From Paenibacillus zeirhizosphaerae (GTDB taxonomy: Bacteria; Bacillota; Bacilli; Paenibacillales; Paenibacillaceae): a stretch of 64,000 nucleotides of DNA. The position numbers and the translations under genes are program-made. The first letter of the stretch is position 1. The number at the start of each line of letters is the position of its first letter. The notes beneath the pieces were generated by a model, which worked only from the letters and a program-made list of their open reading frames with translations, ran no database searches and had not been told where the DNA came from. The stretch is taken from assembly GCF_030705605.1 (NCBI RefSeq), contig NZ_JAPCKK010000021.1, positions 62,001 through 126,000 of the forward strand, written 5' to 3'. Shown here in pieces: positions 25,968-36,900 of this stretch.

Positions 25968-26714
25968 ATGCAGAAGAATCCTGTTCTGCAAATTAGCGGA
26001 CTGACGGGCGGCTACAGTGCGAAGCGTCCGGTGCTGCACGATATTTCGCTGGATGTGCAGCCAGGGGAAATGATCGGTCTGATCGGCCTGAACGGGGCTG
26101 GAAAAAGCACAACAATGAAGCATATTCTGGGGCTGATGACTCCGCAGCGCGGAGAGATCCGTGTAAACGGGCGTATGAGGGAGGAGAACCCCGAGCAATA
26201 TCAAGGGGCAATTGCGTTTGTTCCTGAAGCGCCTGAGCTGTATCCCGAGCTGACCGTGATGGAGCATCTGGAATTCACGGCCAGAGCTTACGGGGTAAGT
26301 GAGGCGGATTTTCAGTCCAGGACAGAGCATTTGCTGGACTTGTTCCGTATGCGTGACAAAAGCGGCAGTCTGTCGATACACCTATCCAAAGGGATGCGGC
26401 AGAAGGTGATGATTATGTGTGCTTTTCTGGCAGGCCCGCCGCTGTATATTATCGACGAGCCGTTTCTGGGCCTTGATCCGCTCGGTATCCGTTCGCTGCT
26501 TGATTTTATGCTGGAGATCAAGCGCTCCGGCTCTTCGATTCTGCTGAGCTCGCATATTTTATCCACCATTGAAAATTACTGCGACCGTTTCATTGTACTT
26601 CATCAGGGGGTTGTCATTGCACAGGGCACACTGGATGAGGTCAGGGAGCAGGCGGGGAAACCGGGCATTCCCCTTGAAGACGTATTTTATTCTCTCGTGC
26701 AGGACAGGAAATAA
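25968..26714 (+). CDS. ecsA: ABC transporter ATP-binding protein EcsA
   Basis: A 248-residue ABC ATPase. Walker A GLNGAGKST, signature LSKGMRQK, Walker B LYIIDEP and the switch histidine SSHIL are all present. The wording around them (TGGYSAKRPVLHDISL, VMIMCAFLAGPPLYIIDEPFLGLDP) agrees closely with what I recall of B. subtilis EcsA, including the GMRQKVMIMCAFLA run. EcsAB affects protein secretion, intramembrane proteolysis by RasP and competence in B. subtilis. A GAAGGGGAAG site precedes the ATG. ecsB follows 2 bases later, so the two are translationally linked. Confidence 0.93.
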   Translation: MQKNPVLQISGLTGGYSAKRPVLHDISLDVQPGEMIGLIGLNGAGKSTTMKHILGLMTPQRGEIRVNGRMREENPEQYQGAIAFVPEAPELYPELTVMEHLEFTARAYGVSEADFQSRTEHLLDLFRMRDKSGSLSIHLSKGMRQKVMIMCAFLAGPPLYIIDEPFLGLDPLGIRSLLDFMLEIKRSGSSILLSSHILSTIENYCDRFIVLHQGVVIAQGTLDEVREQAGKPGIPLEDVFYSLVQDRK

Positions 26715-26716
26715 CG

Positions 26717-27931
26717 ATGGATTTGAAAGCACTGCACAGTGAGAGACGAGCCGCATTCTGGGGGCAGGTGCTCCCGTATCTTGGTTACGTTCTGCAAAGC
26801 GGTTTGGCTGCCCTGTTCATGATCTTCATGATTGTCTTTGCCGCCTCGTATACATCCTTTATCCTTAACCTTCCGCCGGACCTGCCCATCCGGTGGATCA
26901 TGCTGCTGCTTGCGCTGCCTGTGGCCTGGAGCAGCTTCCGCACGTACCTGAACGACGCGGATATCGTGTTTTTACGCCCGCAGGAATATCGGATGCATAT
27001 CTATTTTAGTGCCGCCAAAATCAGCGGTGTAGTCTACAAAACGATAGGTCTGTTGCTTCTGCTGACGGTGCTGTGGCCGATATATATCCGCAGCGAAGAG
27101 TCTCCGCGGCCCCTATTATGGTTCTTGCTTCTGCTCGTGCTGCTGAAGCTTCTGTTCAGCTATGGAGGCTGGCAGGAGCTGCGCATGGCTTCGCGCGGGA
27201 TGGCTGCCGCTTACCGTCTGCTGCGGTGGGTTCTTGCGGCCCTTACCATCGGTGCCTGGGTATGGCAGCCTCCGCTGCACAGTCTGCCGTTTATCCTGCT
27301 GGTAGCGGCTCTGTATTATGTCGTCCTGCGCCTGCCCGTTAAGCATCGGGTCCCGTGGGAGCATTTAATCTGGGTAGAGCAGGCGCAAGCAGGGCGGGTG
27401 ATGCGTACCCTCGGCTGGTTCGTGGATGTTCCGGAATGGACTCGGCGGGTAACGCGCCGACGCTGGCTGGCTTGGCTCGGTAGCCGCATTCCGTGGAAGA
27501 AGGAAGCGGCTTACCGTTATTTGCTGGTGAAGACCTTTGTCCGTACAGAGCCTGCAGGCATCGTGAGCCGCCTACTGCTGCTGGGTCTGATGCTAATCTG
27601 GATACTGAGCGAGAGCTGGATGAGCAGCGCTGTATATCTGCTGTTCGTATTTTTAATCGGAGTGCAGCTTACCTCCTTGCGGCAGGCGCACCGGGATTCC
27701 TTGTGGCTGCAGTTGTATCCGATCCCGGAAGGGGCCCGTCGGACCGCCTTTCTTCGTTTCTACATGCGGCTTGTGCTCCCTGCGGCAGTTATTCTGTGGC
27801 TGCCGCTGCTCGCAGGAGGGGCTGGACGATGGTCTGCCGTGTGGCTTTCTCTGACCGCAGGTTTGCTGCTGATCCTGTTGCAGCGCAGCATGCAGGCGAA
27901 GAAATGGGCCAGCGGCGCGGAAGAAGAGTAA
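26717..27931 (+). CDS. ecsB: ABC transporter permease EcsB
   Basis: A 404-residue membrane protein with about eight hydrophobic segments, the first two around residues 20-45 and 58-72 and the last ones near 300-320 and 350-390. The family has little fixed motif, but the length, the position right after ecsA and the FLRPQEYRMHIYF loop fit EcsB. It should form the membrane channel partner of EcsA. Its start lies 2 bases past the ecsA stop, and a bidirectional-looking terminator follows. The cargo of EcsAB has not been settled in the family. Confidence 0.88.
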   Translation: MDLKALHSERRAAFWGQVLPYLGYVLQSGLAALFMIFMIVFAASYTSFILNLPPDLPIRWIMLLLALPVAWSSFRTYLNDADIVFLRPQEYRMHIYFSAAKISGVVYKTIGLLLLLTVLWPIYIRSEESPRPLLWFLLLLVLLKLLFSYGGWQELRMASRGMAAAYRLLRWVLAALTIGAWVWQPPLHSLPFILLVAALYYVVLRLPVKHRVPWEHLIWVEQAQAGRVMRTLGWFVDVPEWTRRVTRRRWLAWLGSRIPWKKEAAYRYLLVKTFVRTEPAGIVSRLLLLGLMLIWILSESWMSSAVYLLFVFLIGVQLTSLRQAHRDSLWLQLYPIPEGARRTAFLRFYMRLVLPAAVILWLPLLAGGAGRWSAVWLSLTAGLLLILLQRSMQAKKWASGAEEE

Positions 27932-27946
27932 AGAAAGAGAAGCTCA

Positions 27947-27990
27947 AACAACCTGAGTTCTGTATTTATACAGGCTCAGGTTGTTTTTTT
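27947..27990 (+). terminator. Terminator of ecsAB
   Basis: A perfect 11-bp stem (27947-27957 with 27975-27985), with an inner CTGTA/TACAG extension, is followed by a run of T. Confidence 0.88.
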
Positions 27991-28226
27991 GTGCTAAAAC
28001 CGAATGTATTGATGATGACCCATAGTTTCTGAGTAATACAGGGGAATATTGTTCGACAAACGTAGTGTTTATGCGACAAGTTACGCTAAAAACTCTTGCC
28101 GCATGATTTCCGATGTTAAATTGTTAACATGTTTTTTTTATTGAATATATCACATTGGAGGTATGTCCATAAAGCCACAGAATCATAGTCGGCAATTTTA
28201 GAGTCTTGCTAAAAAAGGGGAGCAAT

Positions 28227-30860
28227 ATGAAAAGAAAACGAGCAGGAAGACAATTATGTTTTATTTTAGCGGCAATGTTTTTAATAGTTTCAATTGTAGG
28301 ATTTTATCCTTCTTCAAAAGCAAACGCTGCGGGTGAATGGAAAGCAATCTACAGCCACACCAGCAGTTTTGACAGATATATGAGCAGTTCTTATCTGGTA
28401 TATGATACAAATATCCCTAGTAGTGAGTATGGAAATTACCGGATAGATATCTCTTGGAAATTTTCTTCTAGTATTCAAGGCGAGTATTCGAGCGGCCAGG
28501 CGATGGGGTATTACAACATTATAGCGGATGATTCTCGTTTCTCTGGCAGCAGCTTTGTTGTTCAAGACACTACCCTAAAATATTCACGTAATGGCGGTTC
28601 CGCATCCTATATGCTTTCTCAAAATAATAGTGAGCCTATGACCAACAGGATCCAGGTTGGTTTTAAAACCAATAAGACGAATATCCTTAGCACGGTAAGC
28701 ATCACCATCTATCAAAGAGATGTAACGCCTCCAACCAATCCGGTCATATCGGTCAATCCTCCGGGATATACCCAAGGGAATGTCGCAGTTTCTATCGGAG
28801 GAAGCACCGATACCGGTGGAGTGGCCAGGTATGAGTACAGCTTGCAGGGAGCGCACAATCTGGGTTGGACCGGGTATAGCAGCCCAATTACGATTACCAA
28901 CCCCGGGCAAACGATCATTAGTGCAAGAGCTGTAGATGTGGAGGGCAATGTCAGCGGGGTCAGCACAGCCAGCGCTTACATCGACCGGACAGCTCCAGCT
29001 TCACCGGCTATCTATATCAGCCGCACCGGCTGGAGCAATACAGATGTCACGGTTGGAGTTAACATTCACGGGGCAGACAGCCAGTCCGGCGTATCCCGCA
29101 GCGAAATCGCGGTAACAGGTGCCACCAGTATAGGATGGCAAACCTATACAAGCACTTATAATATATCCGCCAACGGACAAAGCGTCGTCCATGCCCGTAC
29201 CATTGACAATGCTGGCAACGTGGGCCAGGAAAGTATCGGTGTAATCTATATCGATAAGCTGGCTCCAAACCGACCAACGATCAATATGGATAGCAGTTGG
29301 AACGGAAGCAAGCAGTTTACGCTTCAGCATGGCGCGGACAATGGGGAGAGTGGTGTCAATCGAAGCCAATACAAGCTTGGAGACAGCGGGGCCTGGACCG
29401 ACTATACCGGCCCAGTAACCATTAATCAGGAAAACCTCGTGGTATATGCTCGCACCATCGATAATGCTGGTAATATCGGAGAGACCGCTCAATCCAACGG
29501 AAATATTGACCGCACGCCTCCAACTGTGCCTTCCATTACGTTAAGTGAAACGGCGTACACATCCAAGGATGTCACGGTGACCGTAACGAATGGACAAGAT
29601 GCTATGAGCGGTGTGCTCAAATCTCAGTACAGGGTCGGCAGCTCGGGGGCTTGGACGGATTATACCGGACCTTTTCAGGTGACTCAAGAAGGAGCAACGA
29701 CAGTGTATGCCCGGACTGTGGATCGAGCGGGCAATATCAGTGGCGAGACATCCGCCGTTGCCAGGATTATTCGTACCAAACCAATCAGACCGTTAGTAGG
29801 CTTGAGCATTATGGATTGGACCAATCAGGATATCAAAGTCGGGATGTCTCATCCAAACAATCCTAGTGGAGGGATTTCTTATAAGATGCAATACAAAATC
29901 GGGGATACCGGCACCTGGACAGACTTCCAGTCTCCCTTCATGTTCGGCGAGGAAGGCGTCAAAATCTACGGGAGGGTTGTCGATGCGGCAGGCAATATCA
30001 GTGATGAAACGGTGGCTGAACCGAGAATCGACCGCACAGCGCCAACGGAACCCGTTATTCAGAGCGAGTTGAATCCCAGCGGGACAGGGGCAAATATCAC
30101 GGTGACACCTGGGACGGATGCACTCAGCGGAGTAAGTAAAACCGAATACAGACTGGGTGATCAGGGCATATGGGCAGACTATGCCTCCACGTTTACGGTA
30201 AGCCTTCAGGATACGGTGACCGTTTATGCAAAAACAACAGACCGGGTTGGTAACGTATCGATTGAAGCGGTTGAGACGATTGAGGCGGATTTATATGAAA
30301 AAACGCTGGCGGAAGCTGTAAAAGCAGTTGAAAAAGCGGAGGCTTCCAAGCTTCAGTCTGATATCAACACCGCCCGCAGCCTGATCAGTGAACTGAAGGA
30401 TGCGGACCAACAGCCTTTACTGGGGAGGCTGAATGCCATCCAGATCATCCCGGATGTGCCGCAGGACCAAACCAAACCGTCAGCCCCTGTTGGCCTGATC
30501 GGAACGAATGTGACGCCGACCAGCATCAAGCTTGTCTGGAAAGCTGCAACGGATGATGCCGGCAGAGTCAGCTATGAAATTTATGATGGCGGCCAACTCG
30601 TCGGTGAGACAAGAGAGCTTTTCTACGAATTGAGCAATCTGAACCCGCAGCAAAGCTATGTGTTTACCGTGAAGACGAAGGATGCTGCCGGGAACTACTC
30701 GGATCCAAGCAACGCGGTAAGCAAAGGGGTATCCCAGAATTACAAATATATTTATGATGCGGCAGGAAGACTGGATACGGTTGAACTGGATGGCAAAGTG
30801 ATATTCGATTATCAATATGACAAGAACGGGAATCTGCTGCGAATTGTGCCTAACCCGTAA
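28227..30860 (+). CDS. Secreted multi-repeat Ig-like surface protein ending in YD repeats
   Basis: An 877-residue protein with a Sec signal peptide (MKRKRAGRQLCFILAAMFLI then cleavage after ...SKANA). Residues about 32-165 form a beta-rich domain I do not recognise. From about 165 to 685 there are six Ig-like repeats of the OmpL47/bacterial-surface type, each opening with T-x-P-x-x-P and containing SGV...Y...G-W-T-D-Y...GP and YARTVDxAGN. A short charged helix (ALAEAVKAVEKAEA-like, about 695-745) leads to a fibronectin type III domain (about 760-845) and a last 35 residues with two YD-repeat units (YIYDAAGRL, YQYDKNGNL). ATG 28227 has an AGGGGAG site. It lies 41 bases before the RHS gene and is probably its surface partner. 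Confidence 0.82.
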   Translation: MKRKRAGRQLCFILAAMFLIVSIVGFYPSSKANAAGEWKAIYSHTSSFDRYMSSSYLVYDTNIPSSEYGNYRIDISWKFSSSIQGEYSSGQAMGYYNIIADDSRFSGSSFVVQDTTLKYSRNGGSASYMLSQNNSEPMTNRIQVGFKTNKTNILSTVSITIYQRDVTPPTNPVISVNPPGYTQGNVAVSIGGSTDTGGVARYEYSLQGAHNLGWTGYSSPITITNPGQTIISARAVDVEGNVSGVSTASAYIDRTAPASPAIYISRTGWSNTDVTVGVNIHGADSQSGVSRSEIAVTGATSIGWQTYTSTYNISANGQSVVHARTIDNAGNVGQESIGVIYIDKLAPNRPTINMDSSWNGSKQFTLQHGADNGESGVNRSQYKLGDSGAWTDYTGPVTINQENLVVYARTIDNAGNIGETAQSNGNIDRTPPTVPSITLSETAYTSKDVTVTVTNGQDAMSGVLKSQYRVGSSGAWTDYTGPFQVTQEGATTVYARTVDRAGNISGETSAVARIIRTKPIRPLVGLSIMDWTNQDIKVGMSHPNNPSGGISYKMQYKIGDTGTWTDFQSPFMFGEEGVKIYGRVVDAAGNISDETVAEPRIDRTAPTEPVIQSELNPSGTGANITVTPGTDALSGVSKTEYRLGDQGIWADYASTFTVSLQDTVTVYAKTTDRVGNVSIEAVETIEADLYEKTLAEAVKAVEKAEASKLQSDINTARSLISELKDADQQPLLGRLNAIQIIPDVPQDQTKPSAPVGLIGTNVTPTSIKLVWKAATDDAGRVSYEIYDGGQLVGETRELFYELSNLNPQQSYVFTVKTKDAAGNYSDPSNAVSKGVSQNYKYIYDAAGRLDTVELDGKVIFDYQYDKNGNLLRIVPNP

Positions 30861-30901
30861 ACGAACGGTGTGTTGAATTTGACAGGATGGGAGACATTCT
30901 T

Positions 30902-33900
30902 TTGAAAGCTAGTTGGCAACGAATTACTTCAATTATATTAATCATCACATTTATGTTCGGCTATATGGGGAACATCGTTCCCCCAACTGCATTTGCCGAT
31001 GACGAAAAAGAGGTCTTTGATGAGACCTATAATCTTACGATAGATCGGATTTTGCAGCAGTTCCCGGACGTTTCCCGCTCTTTTGTCGAAGCGGAGCTGG
31101 CCAAGGGGCATACACTGCTGCAAATTTTCAGTGCTTTATCTGTGGCGGAAGAAAAAAATATGAGCTACGAAAGCGCGTTTGATCTTCTGTACCCGACAGA
31201 GGTTAACCCGGCGCAAAACGTCACGGATGATGTCTATAATTCTTTATTCTCGCTTGCTAGCGTGCAAGGAGTAGAGGAGGACGTATATGGCCAGCCTCCG
31301 ATTCATCCGGGAGCTTTTATAGAGCTGGGTGAAGATGAATTGCCGAAAACGGTGTTTGGTAATGTGTATGGAGAGAACCCGTTAACACCGGTCGTTGATG
31401 ATGTATACACAGAGTCATCGGATGAAGTGAAGGTGAAACAGGAACGAGAAGCGTTTTTCGCCGGGCCAAACACCTTCAGTGCAATGGCTGCGACCAAGCC
31501 GGATATCATCGAGCAACCGCCGGTCTATGATAAAAACAAGCTGAATCAGGCTCCTTTTTCCATAGGAGAAAGTGGGGAATCCATTTCAACCTTATCCGGC
31601 GGTTTATCTTTGGAGAGCACAGACATGTCTCTGCCTGGCCGCAATGGTCTTGGTTTTACCCTGACACGTCAGTACAACTCCAATGATGCCCAGTTTTATG
31701 ATATGACCGTAAAGGATCATTCGTATGATCAGGGAGTTTTTAAGTACTGGGTGATGTATAATGTCATCAAAAAGAAGATTATTCCTCAGTATATGCTGGA
31801 TTATAAGGAACGCAGGTGGAAGCAGTATGATTACAATAATGACGGACTGGTTGATACGGAAACGACTTCGTATATTATAAGCAGCGAGAAAGGCCCCTAT
31901 AATTCAGAAGTTCAAGCGCGGAATGTAGCGGCGGAATTGAAGACCTATACGATTCCGGCGGATTCCAGACGTGTAACGGACTCCAGAACCGGGAAAACCA
32001 ATCAATTCCCAAGTCCGCTTTCGTATAACAAAAATGGGTACTCCGGAAAGCTGTACTTTGACGGATCCCCTGTTGTCATTTCAGGTAACTACTCCCCAGG
32101 CGGAACAAAAACGGCAACCAAGACATGTACAACTAAAATCGAGGGCCAGTACGATGCTAACGGGGTATGGAAGCAAACCGGGAGTACTCCTCCAGCTTGT
32201 CCTCAATCCTATAAGTATGACAGTGATGGTTATAAGGGAACGTTAACCCGAACAACAACGGAAACCGTGAAGGCGTGTGCTTCTCCGAATAAAAGCTACA
32301 AGAACTACAAATGTACAAAAACTTATGTTGCCAATTATTCGGGGAAAGTAAGCAAGCCGACCGTCGATACTCGTACTTGGAAACAAAACTATAGCGGAAC
32401 GGTAACTAAGCCGGGATACACGAGTACGATCGGCTACAGCAGTTGGGTGAGTGATGGCCGGGGCAGTATGGTGCGGGACGCATATACCTTATCCGGAACT
32501 CCATCCGTGAGACAGATTGAAGGGGAAGGAAATCCGGAAAAGCAAAAAGTATCTTATGGGTATACAGAAGATCCTGATGACCCGCAATTTGATCCTTACC
32601 AGCAGGCTAAAGCGGATGCAGAAGTTATCAATGATGTGCCTGGCGGGATCTTGTTGGAGAGCAAAGGGGGCTATCGTTACTATACCTCTGCTATTCCAGA
32701 TGCATATGTGTGGACGGAAACCATTGGTTCCTATCGTGTTCGTGTGTACAATAATGAGCTGACCAAACCGACGCGGGACAAGCTTTATCCTATCGGAAAA
32801 GGATGGACCTGGAAGCTCCCATATATCGAGACTGAACTGGGTAAGCAATACATCCATTTGGCGGATGGCGGAAGATATGAGATCGAAGGTAATAAGCTGA
32901 AGGGCTATGAGTGGGAAGGCTTGTTCTTTAAACCGGATACTTCCGTTACGGTCAATAATGAAAGATCGGCCTATGTGCTCACTTCCGTGGATGAGACCTG
33001 GAAGCAGCATTTTACGGCGGATGGACGTATTTTGCAAATCTCGGACAACCACAATAATCAGGTGCTGTTTGGCTATACAAGACAAGCGAACGGGGAAACA
33101 TGGCTCACCTCCGTTCAGGATGCGATAGGCAATACCATTCGTATCGCCTATTCCGCAACGGCTGTTATCTTGACCAAAGGTAATGAGCGGGTCGTCTATC
33201 AAAAACACGCCGAACAGAATGTGGATATACTGGATGCGGTGACCGATGCCAAAGGACTGAAAACGTCTTATGGCTATAAAATAGCCGGGGCCAATGTCAA
33301 TCTGGTGGCGTATGATCCGGCGCGGGGCTTGTCCAACCCTTATGTGCTGCTGACCAAGGTGCAGCATCCGACAGGAGCAGAATCACGGTATGAATATGAG
33401 GGCAGTCCGGTTAAACGATATATGGGCGAGAAATCGTATAACGAAACTTACCGGATAAAAATGCGTGCGGATCAGATTACGTATACCAACGGTTTTGTCA
33501 ATGAATTCAATCCGCAGACGATGTTTTATACCGGGGACATGGGTTCAACGTATAAACAGAATATTCAGTTCTCGGTAGCCGTCGATAATGGTCTGCAGGT
33601 CAAAACCTACAATTACCAGAAAAACTATATCGATGATAAAACGAGCGAACAGTACTATCTCGAATCGGTGGTTGAGAAGGCAGAAAATCTGCAGCGTACA
33701 ACGGCCATGAGCTATGGAAAAACGGTAACAGGCCGTGCCCATCCGGTTTCGCAGCCCACAACAACCCGTTTAACCAACAGCATGAATGCCGATACGCTGG
33801 TGACTACGACCGAGTATAATGATTACGGCAATGTGGTCCGGCAAACCGAGCCTACGGGAGCAACAACCGTCAACACGTATGACGGCAAGCAGCTGCTGCA

Positions 33901-36900
33901 ATCGACAAAGACATCGGCCAACGCCAACGGTGATGTATATGTAGAATACACACGCAACTCGTACGGTGATGTCACACGCATGGTAGTCCGGCAGGATGGA
34001 CCGTCCGGTAAGATTCTGCAGCAAGTCGATTATAATGGCTTTGATTCGTATGGAAATATCACGAACCAGACGATCTATAATGATAACAAGCAGATCGCAA
34101 CAACGACGGAGTACAGCGGTTCCTACGCAGGCGCTTTCCCTACGACGCAGTCCGTAACTGTAACTGACGCGGATGGGCGCAAGTCTGTGGTGCAGCTACA
34201 TTCGGAGTATGACCCTTCTACAGGACTCATGACTTCATCTACAGACGGGGAGAACCGGCGTACACAGTATAAATATGATCTTTTGGGTCGTGTGACCGAG
34301 GTCGTGAACCCGGATGGTACGCAAATTCAGGCCAGCTATGATGATATACAAAACACGGTCACGATCAAGGATGAGCTTGGCACGAAATCCCGTACCCGCT
34401 GGAATGCGCTGGGCTGGCAGACGGAGAGCGGTTTATTTACCGGACAGGGCTTCAAAGTGCAGTCTCGTGCAGATTATGATGCATTTGGCCGTTTAAGCTG
34501 GGAAGCCGATGCCCTGGGCAATACAACCAACTACTACTATGATAACTGGAGCCGCCCGGTTCAGACGAGCTATGCGGACGGTTCAGCGACCCGAGTACAG
34601 TACAATGATGCCGCGCGTACAACGGCCACGTTTGATGGCGAGTTTAATAAAGTCATTCAAACCTTTGATGAATTTGGACAGCAGGTGAAAACGGAAGAGG
34701 CCACTGCTCTAGACGGCACCTTGCGTCAAATCGAGAAGAAAAGCTATGATCCGATTAGCGGCAATGTGATCAAGGCATGGGATGGGAATAATCAACCGAC
34801 CTCTTACAGCTATGATGTTTTGGGACAACTGACTGCCGTTACGAACGCCAAGGATGAAGTAACCAAATATTCCTATGATCAGTTAGGAAACAACACGGCG
34901 ATTCAACATCCGGATGGCAACCGAAAACAAAAGACGTATAACGAGTTGAATCAGATCGTTTCCCAGACGGATGAAAAGGGTCAGGCAAGCAAGTTGTATT
35001 ATGATGCCAATGGCAACCTGACGAAACGAATCGACCGCAACGGGAACCCGACGCAGTATGAGTATGATGCCCGTAACCGGCTGGTGAAACAAACGAGCCA
35101 AGATCAGACGGTATCCTTCACCTACGATGATACAGGCAAACGACTGAGCATGACGGACAATACAGGCAAAACATCGTACCAGTATGATCAGTACACAGGA
35201 CTGCTGAAAACCGTGACCTATCCGGATGGTCTGAAGTTAACGAATGAGTACGATTTGAATGGAAACCGGACCCAAGTGAAAGATCCGTTCGGCCAGGTGA
35301 CCAAGTACGCATATGACAGCCTTAACCGTGTCACGGCGCTAGGCCCGAACTTGGCATCCCCGGTGGCGAAATATGCGTATACGAAAAACGGCCTGGCCGC
35401 CAAGACGCTTTCCCGGAATGGAGTAGTCCATGAATCCCAGTATGACGGCGGAGTTTTGGCAGAATTGCTGGTCAAGCAAAATCTCATGACAGCCAACACG
35501 TTCAAGTATACAAGGGACGGCAATAAAAATATCGTTGGACGTGAGCAAAACGGGGCTATAGATACGTTTAAATACGATCAACTTAGCCGTATTGCGGCCT
35601 CCAGTGAATTCAATGAGACTTACAGCTATGACCAACGCGGGAACCGTCAAACATTAACAACAGACCAGGCACCGAATATATCCCCGTCAGAGTACACCTT
35701 CGATGCCCAGGATCGATTAACGCAGGTGCAGAGAAACAGTAAAACCGTGCAGTACAAGTATAATGGGGACGGACTGCTGGTAGGGCGTATTCAGGGTGGC
35801 GTAGAAACCAGGTATTATTATGATGGGGATCAGATCATAGCCGAGGCAGTTGTTGAGAGTGGCACGCCGAAGCTTAAAGCTAGTTATGTTCGAGGAAGCA
35901 AGTTGGAGGCCATCGTGTACCCCGATGGTACTGAAGCCTATCCGGTACACAATGGTCACGGGGATCTTATCGAGCTGCGGGATAGGAGCGGCAACATACT
36001 GAATGAGTACAGTTATGATATTTGGGGGAACATTACCGAAGCTCAAGAGCAGGTGTATAACCCGTTCCGCTATTCGGGCGAGCTGTGGGATGCGGAACTG
36101 CAGTATCTACGTGCACGGTGGTATGATCCGGCAGTCGGGCGTTTTATTAACGAGGATACGAATGAAGGGGACATGTCAGACCCGCTGAGTTTGAATCTGT
36201 ATACGTATGTTGTCAATAACCCTCTCCTCTATGTGGATCCGAGTGGGCACTATTTTGAAACCCGTGATTATCAAGAGCTTAGAGTATTGCTCAATGAAGC
36301 CAGGGTGAAGTCGAATTCCAGAAAGAATCAGAATTATAAGCTATACAAGAATTTCATAGAGGAAAGATACGACTTTGCAACCATTTTTGGTGGGAAGAAC
36401 CAGTACAATTATTTATACGACTTGGCCACGGGAACGAGTGCCTATAAAAATAGTGCAGGCAAATCCGACTGGGCCAGAGAAGAGTTGTTAAATGCGTATC
36501 AAAAGTGGACAGAGGCAGAAGTTCTTGCGATAGCTGCTGGGGGATTAGTTGGGAATGCAGGAGGAAAGTCTGCTAGCAAGGGCAAAGCGAAAACAGGAGC
36601 AAGAGGGTGTAACTGTTTCACAGCAGGAACGAAAGTGCAAACAGACGAAGGAGAGAAACCGATTGAGGACATTGAGGTCGGGGATAAGGTTCTCGCCAAG
36701 GATGAGAATAACCCTGATGGAGAATTGGCTTACAAGGAAGTAACCAATCTTTACCGCAACCAACGTGATGATATAATTAAGTTGCACGTTGGGGAGCAGG
36801 TTATCGAGACGACGGATAACCATCCATTCTGGGTTGAAGACAAAGGGTGGATTTTCGCAGATGAACTTCACGCGGGTGATAAACTGCAAAAGGCTGACGG

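Noticed and set aside
27073..28032. Two long plus-strand frames inside and past ecsB in other reading frames
   Set aside because: They lie in alternative frames of ecsB and carry no hydrophobic pattern or motifs; the ecsB frame explains the region.
28115..28128. GTTAAATTGTTAAC dyad upstream of the Ig-like surface gene
   Set aside because: Short AT-rich dyad, expected by chance in this AT-rich gap; no promoter of convincing spacing was seen nearby.
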